Assembly: GCA_027886175.1 (NCBI GenBank)
Contig: JAJNNQ010000028.1
Span: 868,001-932,000 of the forward strand
Origin: Phylloscopus collybita
Taxonomy: Eukaryota; Chordata; Aves; Passeriformes; Phylloscopidae
Direction: 5' to 3'
Length of the DNA stretch: 64,000 nucleotides
Shown here: in pieces, positions 54,762 to 64,000 of the stretch
Position numbering within the stretch: position 1 is the first letter of the stretch
Layout of the letters: each line of letters begins with the position of its first letter
Made by a program: the position numbers and the translations under genes
Notes under the pieces: generated by a model
The model's database searches: none
Told to the model about the DNA's origin: nothing
What the model saw: only the letters and a program-made list of their open reading frames with translations

Positions 54762-56131
54762 AGTGCTGGGAACCGTCTAAAATCCAGTCATGGAAACAAG
54801 CGGGGTGGGACGTGACCAGTACGAACGGCACACACACACACCAGTTTGCCCTTAAAACTGTAACAGGAAAAAAAAAACAAACCCCAAAATCTAAACCACC
54901 CCCCCCCAAAAAAAAAGGAGCTCTCTTCCCTGCCAGCCTGGGATGGGGATGGGGAGGTGCAGCTCCATGTCCCGGTGCAGTGGGGACACTGGAGAGGGGA
55001 CAGAGGGAGCTGTGGGCTGGGAAGGAGGGAGGAAAGTGCGTGGTTTCCCTGTTCAGGTTCATTTCTCTCTCTCTGGAGAGAAGAGTCGGAGAAAACGATG
55101 AAAGCTCAGTAAAACAGGACACTAAAAACACTCGGGGCCGGCAGCACCCGGCTGTGCCTCAAACACGGAGCTGGGGGGACAAGGACAGGATGCTCGAGGT
55201 GGCCCCAGCAAGCACCACGGAGCTGCCACAGGGGACAGGCCAGGGGTTGTCACCGGCCTTCCTGTGTCACCAGCGGGGTCTGAGGGAGGGAGGTGACAGC
55301 AATGACTTTGTCTGCACTGGGGGGGAGCTTTGTCCCAGTGCCAGAGCCGCGCTGGTGACAAAGGAGAGGGAACAGGAACAGCCTGCAGTGCCTGGGATGG
55401 TGGCAGTGAGCTGGGGCACTGGGGCTGTCACTCATGTCCCCACACCACGGCAGAGTGGCAGGGATGGATCCCACAGCCCTCAAACGACCTCACCGAATTC
55501 ACCCGAGGCTGGAAGGGGTGGGACACAAAGCCCAGCTTCCCCCGAAGCTCCTCAGCCCCCCCCTTGAAGCTCCTGAGCTCCCGGGGAAGTCACTCCAAAC
55601 CTTTCCCAAGCCGGGAGCAAAGCCAGCCTTTGCCCTCGGGGTCAGGACCCTTGTGCCACAACCCCCTGTGCCAGGCAGGCTCCTGGGGCAGGCTGGGGAC
55701 AGCCCAGGGCAGGTGGCAGAGCCCGGGCTGGCTGCTGTCCGTGCCGGTGGCGCCGCAGCCGCAGCCCGGCCGGCAGCTCAAGGCCTGGCACCGAGCCCAC
55801 GGGGTATTTTTATCCCGGCATTTGTGTTGTTTGAAGCTGTCAGCTCCGTGTTTTCAGTCATGAACACCCAACCCTCCCCTGGCCCGGCTCGGAGCTGACA
55901 GCAACAGCAACACCCTCAGCTGCCACAGCCTGAGCTCCTGGCTGCCCTGGGGTGGCCCCAGGATGACCCTGAGATGGCCCTGGCAGAGGCCACGTCCCCA
56001 AACCTCCTGTTCTGGGAAGGTCTGCACCGGTCACCTCTGTCCCCCTGCCAGGCAGGAAGGTCCCCGAGGAGCTCAGGGCAGGATGTTCCAGTCAATTCCC
56101 TCTGGGTTTTGAGCTCTGGGATCTCCCCATC

Positions 56132-56137
56132 TTTATT
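56132..56137 (-). terminator. THOP1: Proximal THOP1 polyadenylation signal
   Basis: TTTATT on plus is AATAAA on minus, about 475 bp after the THOP1 stop. A short (CAA)n run lies at about 56226-56250. Confidence 0.7.
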
Positions 56138-56612
56138 GCACAGCCAAGAGCTGCCCAAAGATGGGGAGAGTGGGACTGTCCCTGCCTTGGTGACAGTTGT
56201 GTCTGTCACAAACCAAGCCAAGGTGGCAACAACAACAACAACAACAACAAGGAGGCTTCTTAGAAGAGAAGGGATTTAAAAACAACAATTCAAGTTTGGG
56301 AACCCCTCTCCCCCTCCTCCCCGGCTCCAAATGAGGCCAAAACTCACCCTGGTGCAGAAATCAGGTTCAAAGCTGAGCCAATTGGTGTGGGTGACCCACA
56401 GCCCCGGGGGTGGCAAGGGCAGGTCACCTCTGTGTCACCTCAGAGTCCCAGCCCAGGGCTGAGCCCGGCTCCCAAAGCCCAGGAGGGGCTCAGAGCGGGA
56501 CCCTGGAGGGGCAGCTCCAGGCAGGGGTGGCCCGGGGGGTGTTTGGTGACAGGAACCAGGCGAGGGCAGGCGCGTGGGGCAGGAGCTTCCCCCGGCAGGG
56601 CCGAGCAGCACC

Positions 56613-59600
56613 TCAGGCCGAAGGCACCGAGTTGCTCTCCACCTTCAGTCCCTTGCTGGCCAGGAAGGCGTCCTGCTTGGGCTCCCTGCCCAGGAACTTC
56701 CTCAGCATGTCCGAGGCGTCCACGGAGCCGCCGGGACGCAGGATGCAGTTCCTGTAATCCATGCCCACCTGCGGGCACACACAGACACACACAGAGACAC
56801 AGACAGGGGCAGGGCTGGGACACCCCACCCTGGCTCCTGCACCCCGGCCATGCAGGGAATCCCTGTCCCTACCTTGCAGTTCATGATTCCCTCCTGCTTG
56901 AAGCGGGTGTGGAACATGTCCATGGAGTACACCTCGCTCCAGAGGTAGCCGTAGTACTGCGCGTCGTAGCCGCCGGCCAGGTGGCCGAAGGTGGCCGGCA
57001 TGTTTGTACCTGAGGGGACACCAGGGGTCAGGGGGGGATCCCCACCGCTGGAAAAACCCCCTCCAGTGCTGTCCCAGCAGGCTCTGCCTCGGCTGTTCAC
57101 AACCCAGGGGACAAAGGGAGGAACTTTCCAGGCTTTTTCAGCCTCGCTTTTCCCGGAGCCAGCAGAAATTGTCCCCACCCGAGAGGAACTTGCTGAGCCA
57201 CGCAGGCCTAGAGGGACAGGAGGGTGGCACCCTGTACCTGGGGTGGCAGGGACACCCAGCACCTCTTCACAGAGCTGGGCAAACACCTCCACGGGGTCGG
57301 CCTTGGTCTGGGTGTGCAGCGCCTGGTCCACCTTGGCCAGGACGATTTGGCGCAGGTTGAAGAGCCCTGTTCCCAAAAGGAGGAGGAGGAGGAGGCAAAC
57401 TGAGGCTGGAGTGCTGCCTGCAGGAGTGTCACCGAGGCTGCTGGCAGCAGGGCAGGCTGGGTGGCACCTCTTTGTCACTGTCACATGCCACATCACCTTC
57501 TCCCTTCCCACCTGTGTGGGTTCCTTTCCCTCACCCCCCTCAGAACTCCCAGCACCACGGCAAGCAAGGAAAACCCTTTCCTGTCCCCAGCCAGGTCACT
57601 GAGTGTCCCCTTCCCATCCCCACACCCAGGGGACATTGATCCCCTGCCTCACCTGTGTTTGCCTGCCGGGATTTAATGAGCTTCTCCAGCAGCTCATCCG
57701 GGATGGGGCTCCCTGTCTTGTAGTGCCTGGACATGCGCAGCAGCGGCTCCTTCTCCCACACCCAGTTCTCCAGCATCTGGGACGGGGCCTCCACGAAGTC
57801 CCGCTCCACGTGTGTCCCACTGAACATGGCAAACTCCGCCTGGGGGGACACGGCCGGCTCGGAATGCCACGGGAAAAGGGGATGGAGGGGAAAGCCCCAA
57901 GCTGCAGCAGCGCAGGGAGGCCTCACCTGAGAGCACAGCTGGTGCATGACGTGCCCGAATTCATGGAAATAGGTCTCCACCTCGTCGTGCTGCAGCAGGG
58001 AAGGGGCGTCCGGCGTGGGCTTGGTGAAGTTGGCCACCATGGCGGCCACCGAGATTTGCCGGCTGGAGTCCGGCAAGAGGCAGCCGGGCTGGAGGCCGAA
58101 GCAGGCGGCGTGGCCGTACTTCCCTTCCCTGGGGGAGGGAGAGGAGGCTCAGGGATCCTCCCAAAAGCCAGACACAGCCATGGCCTCCTTCACTGTGGTG
58201 CTCAGAGCAGGAGCCTCCAGTGACACCTCTGGTGACCCGCTTGGTGACACCCCGGTGACATCCCTGCCCCAGCACATGGTGCTCCCTCCACCCCACACAT
58301 CTGGGAGCAGGAATCTCCTCTTCCTCAGGCTCTGCTCTCCCTGTTCCTGGATTTCCCCTCTCCCCAGGCCTCACCGTGGGTACAGGTCCAGGTAGAACTT
58401 CCCGATGGTCTCCCCGGAGGACGTGTCCTTCACGGTGTAGAGCTGCACGTCCTCGTGCCACACCTGAGCCTTCTCCTCCAGGTGAAAGGTGAGGCCTAGC
58501 AGCTCCTGGTAGATTGCCAGGAGGCCTGTGGTGACCACCTGCATGGGGAAATACTCCTTGAGCAGGTTCTGGTCCACGCTGTACTTGGTCTCCTCCACCT
58601 GGTTCATGTAGTAGCGCATGTCCCAGGCGTTGATGCGGTTGTCGAACTCCAGCCCGCGCTTCTCGCACTCCTTCTTCTTCAGGTCCAGGATCACGGCCCT
58701 CTCCTTCTCCCCCAGGGGCTTCAGCTTCTGGGCCAGCTCATCTGGGGGAAGGAAGCCAGGCAGGGTTGGGATCTGGGATCAGAGCAGCACACCTGGCCCA
58801 GGATGTCCCTGCTTGGCCCCGGGCCGTACCCAGGAACGTGGCCACCGTCCGGCTGCTCTTGGCCATGTTCATCTCCAGCACAAAGTCAGCATGGGTGCTG
58901 AAGCCCAGCAGATTGGCCTTCTGAGCCCTCAGGTCCACCAGCTCCTTCAGGATCAGGCAGTTCTCCTGCAAGGCAGAGAGTGAAGTACACAGGGGAGAAG
59001 GGAAGCAGCGTGGAAGGAAATACAAATCCCAGGGGAGATCCCCTGGGTGCCCTGGTGGGCCCCACTGACCTCTTTGCACCTGGAGTTGAACATCTCCTCC
59101 ACCTTCCTCCTGGTCTCAGGCACGTAGCACTTCTTCAGCAGAGGGAAGTAGTGTGGGTACTTCAGGGTGACCTTCAGCTTCCCATCCTCTGTCTTCTCCA
59201 GGGAGTTCAGGAAGTCCTCAGGGAGCCCCCCTGGGAAAAGAGAAGGCAGGGACTGAGGGAGAGCCCAGGATTCTCCAGGAACGCTCTGGGATCACCCAAT
59301 CCAGGCACTCAGGCCCTGCCAGCAGAGCAGTCCATACCTAATTCCTCCCTGGAGAAGGGCAGGAAGGTGGTGTCTTCATTGAGGTTCTTGTTGAAGTCTA
59401 TGCACAGCACACTCAGCTTTTTCTTGATAGCTTTGATTTTCTTCAAAACGCAGAAAATGGGAGAGAAGTCAGAGCCAGGAGCTGTCCCCACCCTGCTGAG
59501 CTGCCCAGCACTGAGCCTGCCCTTGGCTCTGAGCCAGCCCAATGGTGCAGAATTAACTGAGGTGTGCAAGCAGCCTGGAAAGGCTCCCTGGGGTCACACC

Positions 59601-62600
59601 TGGCAGGGATCAGCCACCTCAGCAAGGTCCTGCCTGTCCCCTGCCAGCTCAGGAGCTGCAGGTGTTGCAGTAACAACCTGCTCTCTCCTTATTTCACCTT
59701 TTCTCCTGTTTTTAACCCAGTTTCGAGCTCCTCTGCTGGTGCATGGTAAGAAAGGGAGGCCCCTGAGCAGCTCAGCCCCCTCACCCCAACTCCAGAACTT
59801 GGCATGTGGGAATTTGGTGCTAATTCCCCAATTTCAGCTTCCCAGGAATTCCTTAACTCCCACTCTGTTAATGTCGCCCTTTCAATGGAAAGGAAGAAGG
59901 GGGGGACTGGAGACATCACTCAAAATCACCAGAATCAGGGGCAAAACCCAAACCTGAGCCTCAGACCCTGCCCTGAGCCCTGCCAGGGTTCCTCTCCCTG
60001 TGACAGGGACAAGGGGGAATGGATTCAGACTGACAAGATTAGATGGGATATTCAGAAAAAATTCCTTCCTGTGAGGGTGGGGAGGCCCTGGCACAGATTT
60101 CCCAGAGGAGCTGTGGCTGTCCCATCCCTGGAAGTGTCCAAGGCCAGCTTGGAGCAATCCAGACAATGGAAGATGGGCTTTAGGGTCTTTTCAACCCAAA
60201 CCACCTTGGGATTCTGTGCTCTCACCTCCTGTGTCTCTTCAGGGAGGTGGAGCCCGTTCCTTTTCCCCAGCTTGATCAGCCTCTCCAGGTACCTCTTTGC
60301 CTCAGGCTTCAGGGAAGCGCTCTCTGCTTTCTCCTGGAAGGAAAAAAAAAAAATAATAAATCCTCCTCCTCAGGGAGCTGCAGGATCAGGTGCTGCAGGA
60401 AGCTGGGAGTTCTGGGAACACCAGAGACCTGGCAGCAGATGGAAACACCCCCAAGGAAGGCTCTGGTTTGGTGCAGTGGTTCCTGTGTCACCTCGGGGCA
60501 CGGGTTCCTCCCATATTGCTTTAAACACGTCACCTTTGTGCCATGTTGGCATTTTTGGGGGGCATCACCACTGAGGTAGGTTGGATTTACCAACAGCAAA
60601 GGGGAGCTCAAGGCTCTGAGTGGAGGCAGAGCCCTCAATCCCAGATTTCCCATCCCTCACTAAATCCCAGATTTCCCATCCCTCACCAACAGCTGGAGAA
60701 CTCTGCCGTTCCCACACCGCGCTCCCGCCCCGCTCCTGCATCCTTCCCTTCCCAGCTCTGGGATGAGGGAGAAAGGGTTTGTCAGAATTCCAGGGGGTGG
60801 CAGGGGACTCACCTGGAGCCACACAATCCTCTGGTACACATCCTGCCTCATGCTCATCTCCACGTCGAACTCCGAGAGCTTCTTGTCGGCCTCGGTGCTG
60901 GCGGCGCGGATGGCCTTGCAGGGGGACACGTGCTGGGGGAAGTCCAGCATGTTCCTACGGACTGGGAGGAGGAGAGGGGACAGGGATGATGGATCCATGT
61001 CCCACTGCACACCCAGAGCCAGGCTGGCAGCCCCAGAGCCTTTCCCACACACGGCATGGGAGAGGTGGGATGTGATTCTGGCTCCCTGCTGTCCCCTCCC
61101 TGCTGCCCAGTGCAGCCACCCGCTGGGTTCCCAGCACAATTCCTTCTCCCCAAACCCACGGGGATTCTGTGCCTGTGAGCCCCCAACAGCTCTGACCCAC
61201 AGGAGCTTTGGGGTCAGAGGTGAGCCAGCACAATTCCTTCTCCCCAAACCCACGGGGATTCTGTGCCTGTGAGCCCCCAACAGCTCTGACCCACAGGAGC
61301 TTTGGGGTCAGAGGTGAGCCAGCACAATTCCTTCTCCCCAAACCCACGGGGATTCTGTGCCTGTGAGTCCCCAACAGCTCTGACCCACAGGAAGTTTGGG
61401 GTGTCCTGTGCAGGGCCAGGAGTTGGATTTGATGCTTGTAGTCACTGCTTGTCATGTTTAGGTTTTCTGAAGTCTTTTCCCAGGGATGAAAACTGGGACA
61501 CAAAATCATATTTTCTAAACTATCTTGTTTTTCACCTTCCTCTCCGAAAGAGGGACTTGTTTACCCTTGATGTGACCAATGGGTCAAGAGATCCCACCTC
61601 TTAGGTGGGCACATTGTAAAACGGTATAAAACAGGTTTAGACAATAAACCAGCCCCTTCTTGCAAGCATTAGCCTTCTGAGCAAGACTCTTGTCTCTCTT
61701 TGTGTCCAACAGTGACAATGCTCCCTTCTGGCCGGAGGAATTCCATCATTCCTGATGGCAGCAGCATCCCCTGTCTCCTTTTCAAGCTCCAGGTGGGACA
61801 ATCCTTTCCTACAGACACTTCCCCAAAAGCCACCACACCCCAGGTGTGCCCTGTGCTGGTGCAATTCCACTTGGGAAAAAAAAGGGAGAACATTCCCTGC
61901 TGCTATCCCTGCAAAACCTCCAAGAACAGCACACCAGGTGCTCTCCAGGCACCTGGATTCTCCCCCCAGGAGCAGCTGAACAGGCAGCTCAGCCAGGGAA
62001 GTGCTGATAGTTGTGCTGAGCTGAACATTCCTCCTGCTGAGCAAGAGGAATCATTTGTTTATTTTTTCCTATTATTTTAGGAAAAAAGAACAGGGAGAGG
62101 AGGAAGATGAGGCTGTTCCCTGCCCCAGACAGGTGGGACAGCTCAAGCACAGCTCAACAGCACAGTTTTGGTGCCATCACATCGTGGCACTCTCCCAAAA
62201 AAAAAATCCCAGCAGGATTTGCTCTCCCAAAAAAATCACAGTGGGATCTACTCTCCCAAAAATTTCCAGCAGGATTTGCTCTCCCAAAAAAGTCATGGTG
62301 GGATTTACTCTCCCAAAAAATCTCAGCAGGAAACAGGGCACATGGAGAGACATTTATGCACTGCCCCAGGGAAAAATGAGGAAGGAGGTGAGAGTTTCTT
62401 GGATCTGTTCTGCCATTTGTTCCCACATGAAAGCCTTGGGACAGCCTTGGGAACAGGGCTGCTCCTGCTGCCAAAGGGCAAAAGGGTTAATTTGCTTGTC
62501 CAAATCTGTTCTTTGTGCTGGTTCCTCGCTCTGTAAACATTAACTGGGAAAAAAACCAACATTCTGCTGGCAGCCAGGGAGAGGGAAAAGCAGGTGACAG

Positions 62601-63493
62601 CACAGAGCTAAAAAAAAAAAAAATCAAAAAAAAATCTTAATAATTGCAGAACGGGTTGGAAGTGACCTCAAAGCTCAGCCCTGCTATGGGCAGGGACATC
62701 TTCCACTATCCCAGGTGGCTCCAAGCTGGTCTTGGACACTTCCAGGGATGGGGCAGCCACAGCTCGTCTGGGCAAGCCAGAGAAGGATCCCTCCCCAATA
62801 TCCCCAAAATTCCCCACAGATCCCCGAGCCCCACCTGTGTATTCCACCTCCACATCCGCCAGAGCCTTGAGGGTGTTCTCGTAGGAGACCTCGCCGCGCT
62901 CCTGGGCTCCCACGCGGTCGTAGACGAGCTTGGTGCTCTCGGTCAGCTCGGCGGCCATGGCCTCGATCTGCTCGGCCGTCAGGTCCCAGCGCAGCTGGCT
63001 GGCCACCAGCCGCGGGGCCTGGCTGTCCACGACATTCCCTGCGGGACAGCCACCCGCTCACACCGGGGGAAAGCACTTCCAGAGAGTGCCCGCAGCCAGC
63101 CGAGCTCGGAGGAGCGCGGGCGTGGGGAATTTGCGGCCGGATCATCTCCCGGGAGCTCTTCACTCTCCCGGTCCCGATAAATCCTTCACGGAAATCCGAC
63201 TCCGTGCCCCGCCAGGTGCCTCTGCCAAGGCTGTGCCCTGCTCGGGGACAAGGCCGTGCGCTGCCCCGCGGGGCACAGAGGGGATTTGCGGGGCAGAGGA
63301 GATCACGGCCGCCCTGAGGGGCTGCAACCGGCCCGGTCCTGCTGCCCCGGGCCCGTTCCTGCTGCCCCCGGCCCGGTCCTGCTGCCCGATCCCTCTCCCC
63401 TCAGCCGCTCTCCCCACGTCGTTCCAGCCCCTCGCCCTCTCTCCCCGTCTCCCCGATTGTCCCCATCCCGCCGGTACCTGTCGGGGGGGCCAT
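56613..63493 (-). CDS. THOP1: THOP1 (thimet oligopeptidase)
   Basis: A cytosolic M3-family zinc metalloendopeptidase that trims short peptides, including neuropeptides and MHC class I ligands. Minus-strand exons: 63478-63493 (MAPPT), 62835-63038, 60813-60961, 60226-60333, 59338-59440, 59070-59230, 58830-58965, 58375-58741, 57927-58128, 57653-57839, 57238-57366, 56873-57009 and 56613-56768. They sum to 684 aa, against 689 in human. The zinc site is HEFGH in [17 protein letters not shown], and the third ligand region is [19 protein letters not shown]. The substrate-loop region [20 protein letters not shown] and the C-terminus [12 protein letters not shown] are intact. NLN was considered; the short N-terminus without a mitochondrial leader favours THOP1. 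The first exon starts in a CpG island shared with the right-edge gene. Confidence 0.96.
59998..60220 (+). mobile_element. CR1 LINE fragment in THOP1 intron 4, ending at a splice donor
   Basis: CR1 3' landmarks in plus orientation: GTGACAGGGACAAGGGGGAA, GTGAGGGTGGGGAGGCCCTG, TCCCATCCCTGGAAGTGTCC and a final GGGATTCTGTG, which matches the CR1 3' terminus. The element stops next to the minus-strand THOP1 exon 4 donor (60221-60225). Confidence 0.85.
61131..61410. repeat. Tandem repeat with a 94 bp period in THOP1 intron 2
   Basis: Three near-identical copies start at 61131, 61225 and 61319 with CCAGCACAATTCCTTCTCCC and end CTTTGGGGTCAGAGGTGAG. The third copy is interrupted after TTTGGGG. Confidence 0.95.
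61398..61712 (+). mobile_element. Probable solo LTR (or LTR fragment) of an endogenous retrovirus
   Basis: A TG start near 61400, a TATAAAA box at 61625-61631, AATAAA at 61643-61648 and a CA end near 61712 give LTR-like order and spacing. GGGCCAGGAGTTGGATTTGAT resembles avian LTR sequence. No viral coding sequence flanks it. I could not find clean target-site duplications, so it may be a fragment. Confidence 0.6.
62195..62335. repeat. Tandem repeat of about 34 bp in THOP1 intron 2
   Basis: CTCTCCCAAAAAA followed by alternating CCAGCAGGATTTG and ACAGTGGGAT(C/T)TA segments, four to five copies, so the true period may be a dimer of about 68 bp. Confidence 0.9.
62640..62795 (-). mobile_element. 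CR1 LINE fragment in THOP1 intron 2
   Basis: Antisense CR1 3' landmarks: GGGTTGGAAGTGACCTCAAAG, TATGGGCAGGGACATCTTCC and ACACTTCCAGGGATGGGGCA, preceded by A-rich sequence. Confidence 0.85.
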
Positions 63494-63925
63494 GTCGGGG
63501 GTGCCGGGGGTGCCGGGAGGCCCCGCGCTGCTGACGAGGCCGGGAGGAAACCGGGCCGGCCCCACGCACCGAGCATGTGCCCCGACCGGAGAGGCGGGCG
63601 GGAGAGCGGGGCATGCTGGGAGCGTGGAGGACCGGGCCGCTCCCGCCTCGCCCGCACCGCACCGGGGCCGGGCAGCGGGGCCAGCTCATCCCCACCGCGA
63701 CCCTCCGAGCCGGCCGGGTGCGGGCCCGGGGCGGGTGCGGGGCGGGCGCGGAGCATCCCCGGGTCCCGCCCGCCCGTTCCCATGGCAACGCCCCCGCGCG
63801 TTGCCGTGACAACGCTACATCTCTATGGTCCCGGTGGAGGCGGGGCCTCTGCGGCAGGCCACGCCTCTTTTGCCCTTATAGGGGAGGGGCGGGGCCGCAG
63901 CGGCGCCGGCGCGCGGCGGGCGCGG
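63494..63925. promoter_or_regulatory. Bidirectional CpG-island promoter of THOP1 and the right-edge gene
   Basis: A CpG-dense stretch upstream of THOP1 exon 1. It holds two X-box-like sites, GTTCCCATGGCAAC at 63776-63789 (one mismatch) and GTTGCCGTGACAAC at 63800-63813 (two mismatches), and overlaps an NRF1-type GCGCATGCG at 63925-63933. In mammals THOP1 and SGTA are head-to-head neighbours. Confidence 0.65.
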
Positions 63926-63969
63926 CGCATGCGTAGTGCGGGAGCGCGCCCGGCCCAGGCGAGTGTCCG
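63926..63969 (+). other. Possible noncoding first exon of SGTA at the window edge
   Basis: A CpG-rich segment downstream of the NRF1-type site ends in TCCG followed by GTGAGC, a good 5' splice donor. There is no coding evidence; the name rests on THOP1-SGTA synteny in mammals. Confidence 0.4.
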
Positions 63970-64000
63970 GTGAGCGCGGGGGGAACCGGGGGGCACCGGG

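Overview
The window is a stretch of bird nuclear DNA. Genes are split by GT-AG introns, the translations match vertebrate proteins closely, CR1 LINE fragments occur in introns, and the DNA is GC-rich, gene-dense and full of minisatellites, as on avian microchromosomes. The gene content corresponds to parts of human 19p13.3, and probably to chicken chromosome 28. The assignment to birds is inferred; no species can be named.

Layout, left to right: the last three coding exons and 3'UTR of DAZAP1 (+, to about 5.6 kb); RPS15 (+, 7.4-10.1 kb); a GC-rich interval with CpG islands and repeats that probably holds the APC2 promoter; APC2 (+, 15.6-25.7 kb coding, 14 coding exons, 2397 aa, with one 5.4 kb terminal exon); granzyme M (GZMM, -, 26.9-28.9 kb), convergent with and overlapping the APC2 3'UTR; a small TIR-domain ORF (-, 29.2-29.7 kb) directly downstream of the C19orf25 homologue (-, 29.9-30.3 kb); REEP6 (-, 31.4-35.3 kb) head-to-head with PCSK4 (+, 35.6-42.0 kb) across a 303 bp promoter; a CTD-small-phosphatase-like gene (-, 42.9-44.7 kb); ADAMTSL5 (-, 45.9-50.2 kb); PLK5 (+, 51.8-54.7 kb); and THOP1 (-, 56.6-63.5 kb), with a shared promoter and probably the first noncoding exon of SGTA at the right edge.

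The order DAZAP1-RPS15-APC2-C19orf25-PCSK4-REEP6-ADAMTSL5-PLK5 is that of mammals, with differences. GZMM and the TIR ORF sit between APC2 and C19orf25, a CTD-phosphatase-like gene sits between PCSK4 and ADAMTSL5, and THOP1 follows PLK5 where mammals have MEX3D.

The most unusual items are: (1) a 154-codon TIR-only ORF that shares the C19orf25 transcription unit, because no poly(A) signal separates them; (2) a CTD-phosphatase-like protein whose catalytic Asp is Glu; (3) a PLK5 with an intact kinase domain but no polo-box domain, at a synteny break; (4) a granzyme M that has lost both partners of one disulfide and has no stop codon after its protease domain; and (5) perfect or near-perfect RFX X-boxes in two bidirectional promoters. 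Exon boundaries were set by hand from GT/AG sites and reading frame. Exon sums divide by three for RPS15, APC2, PCSK4, THOP1, C19orf25, GZMM, the CTD-phosphatase-like gene and the short REEP6 form.
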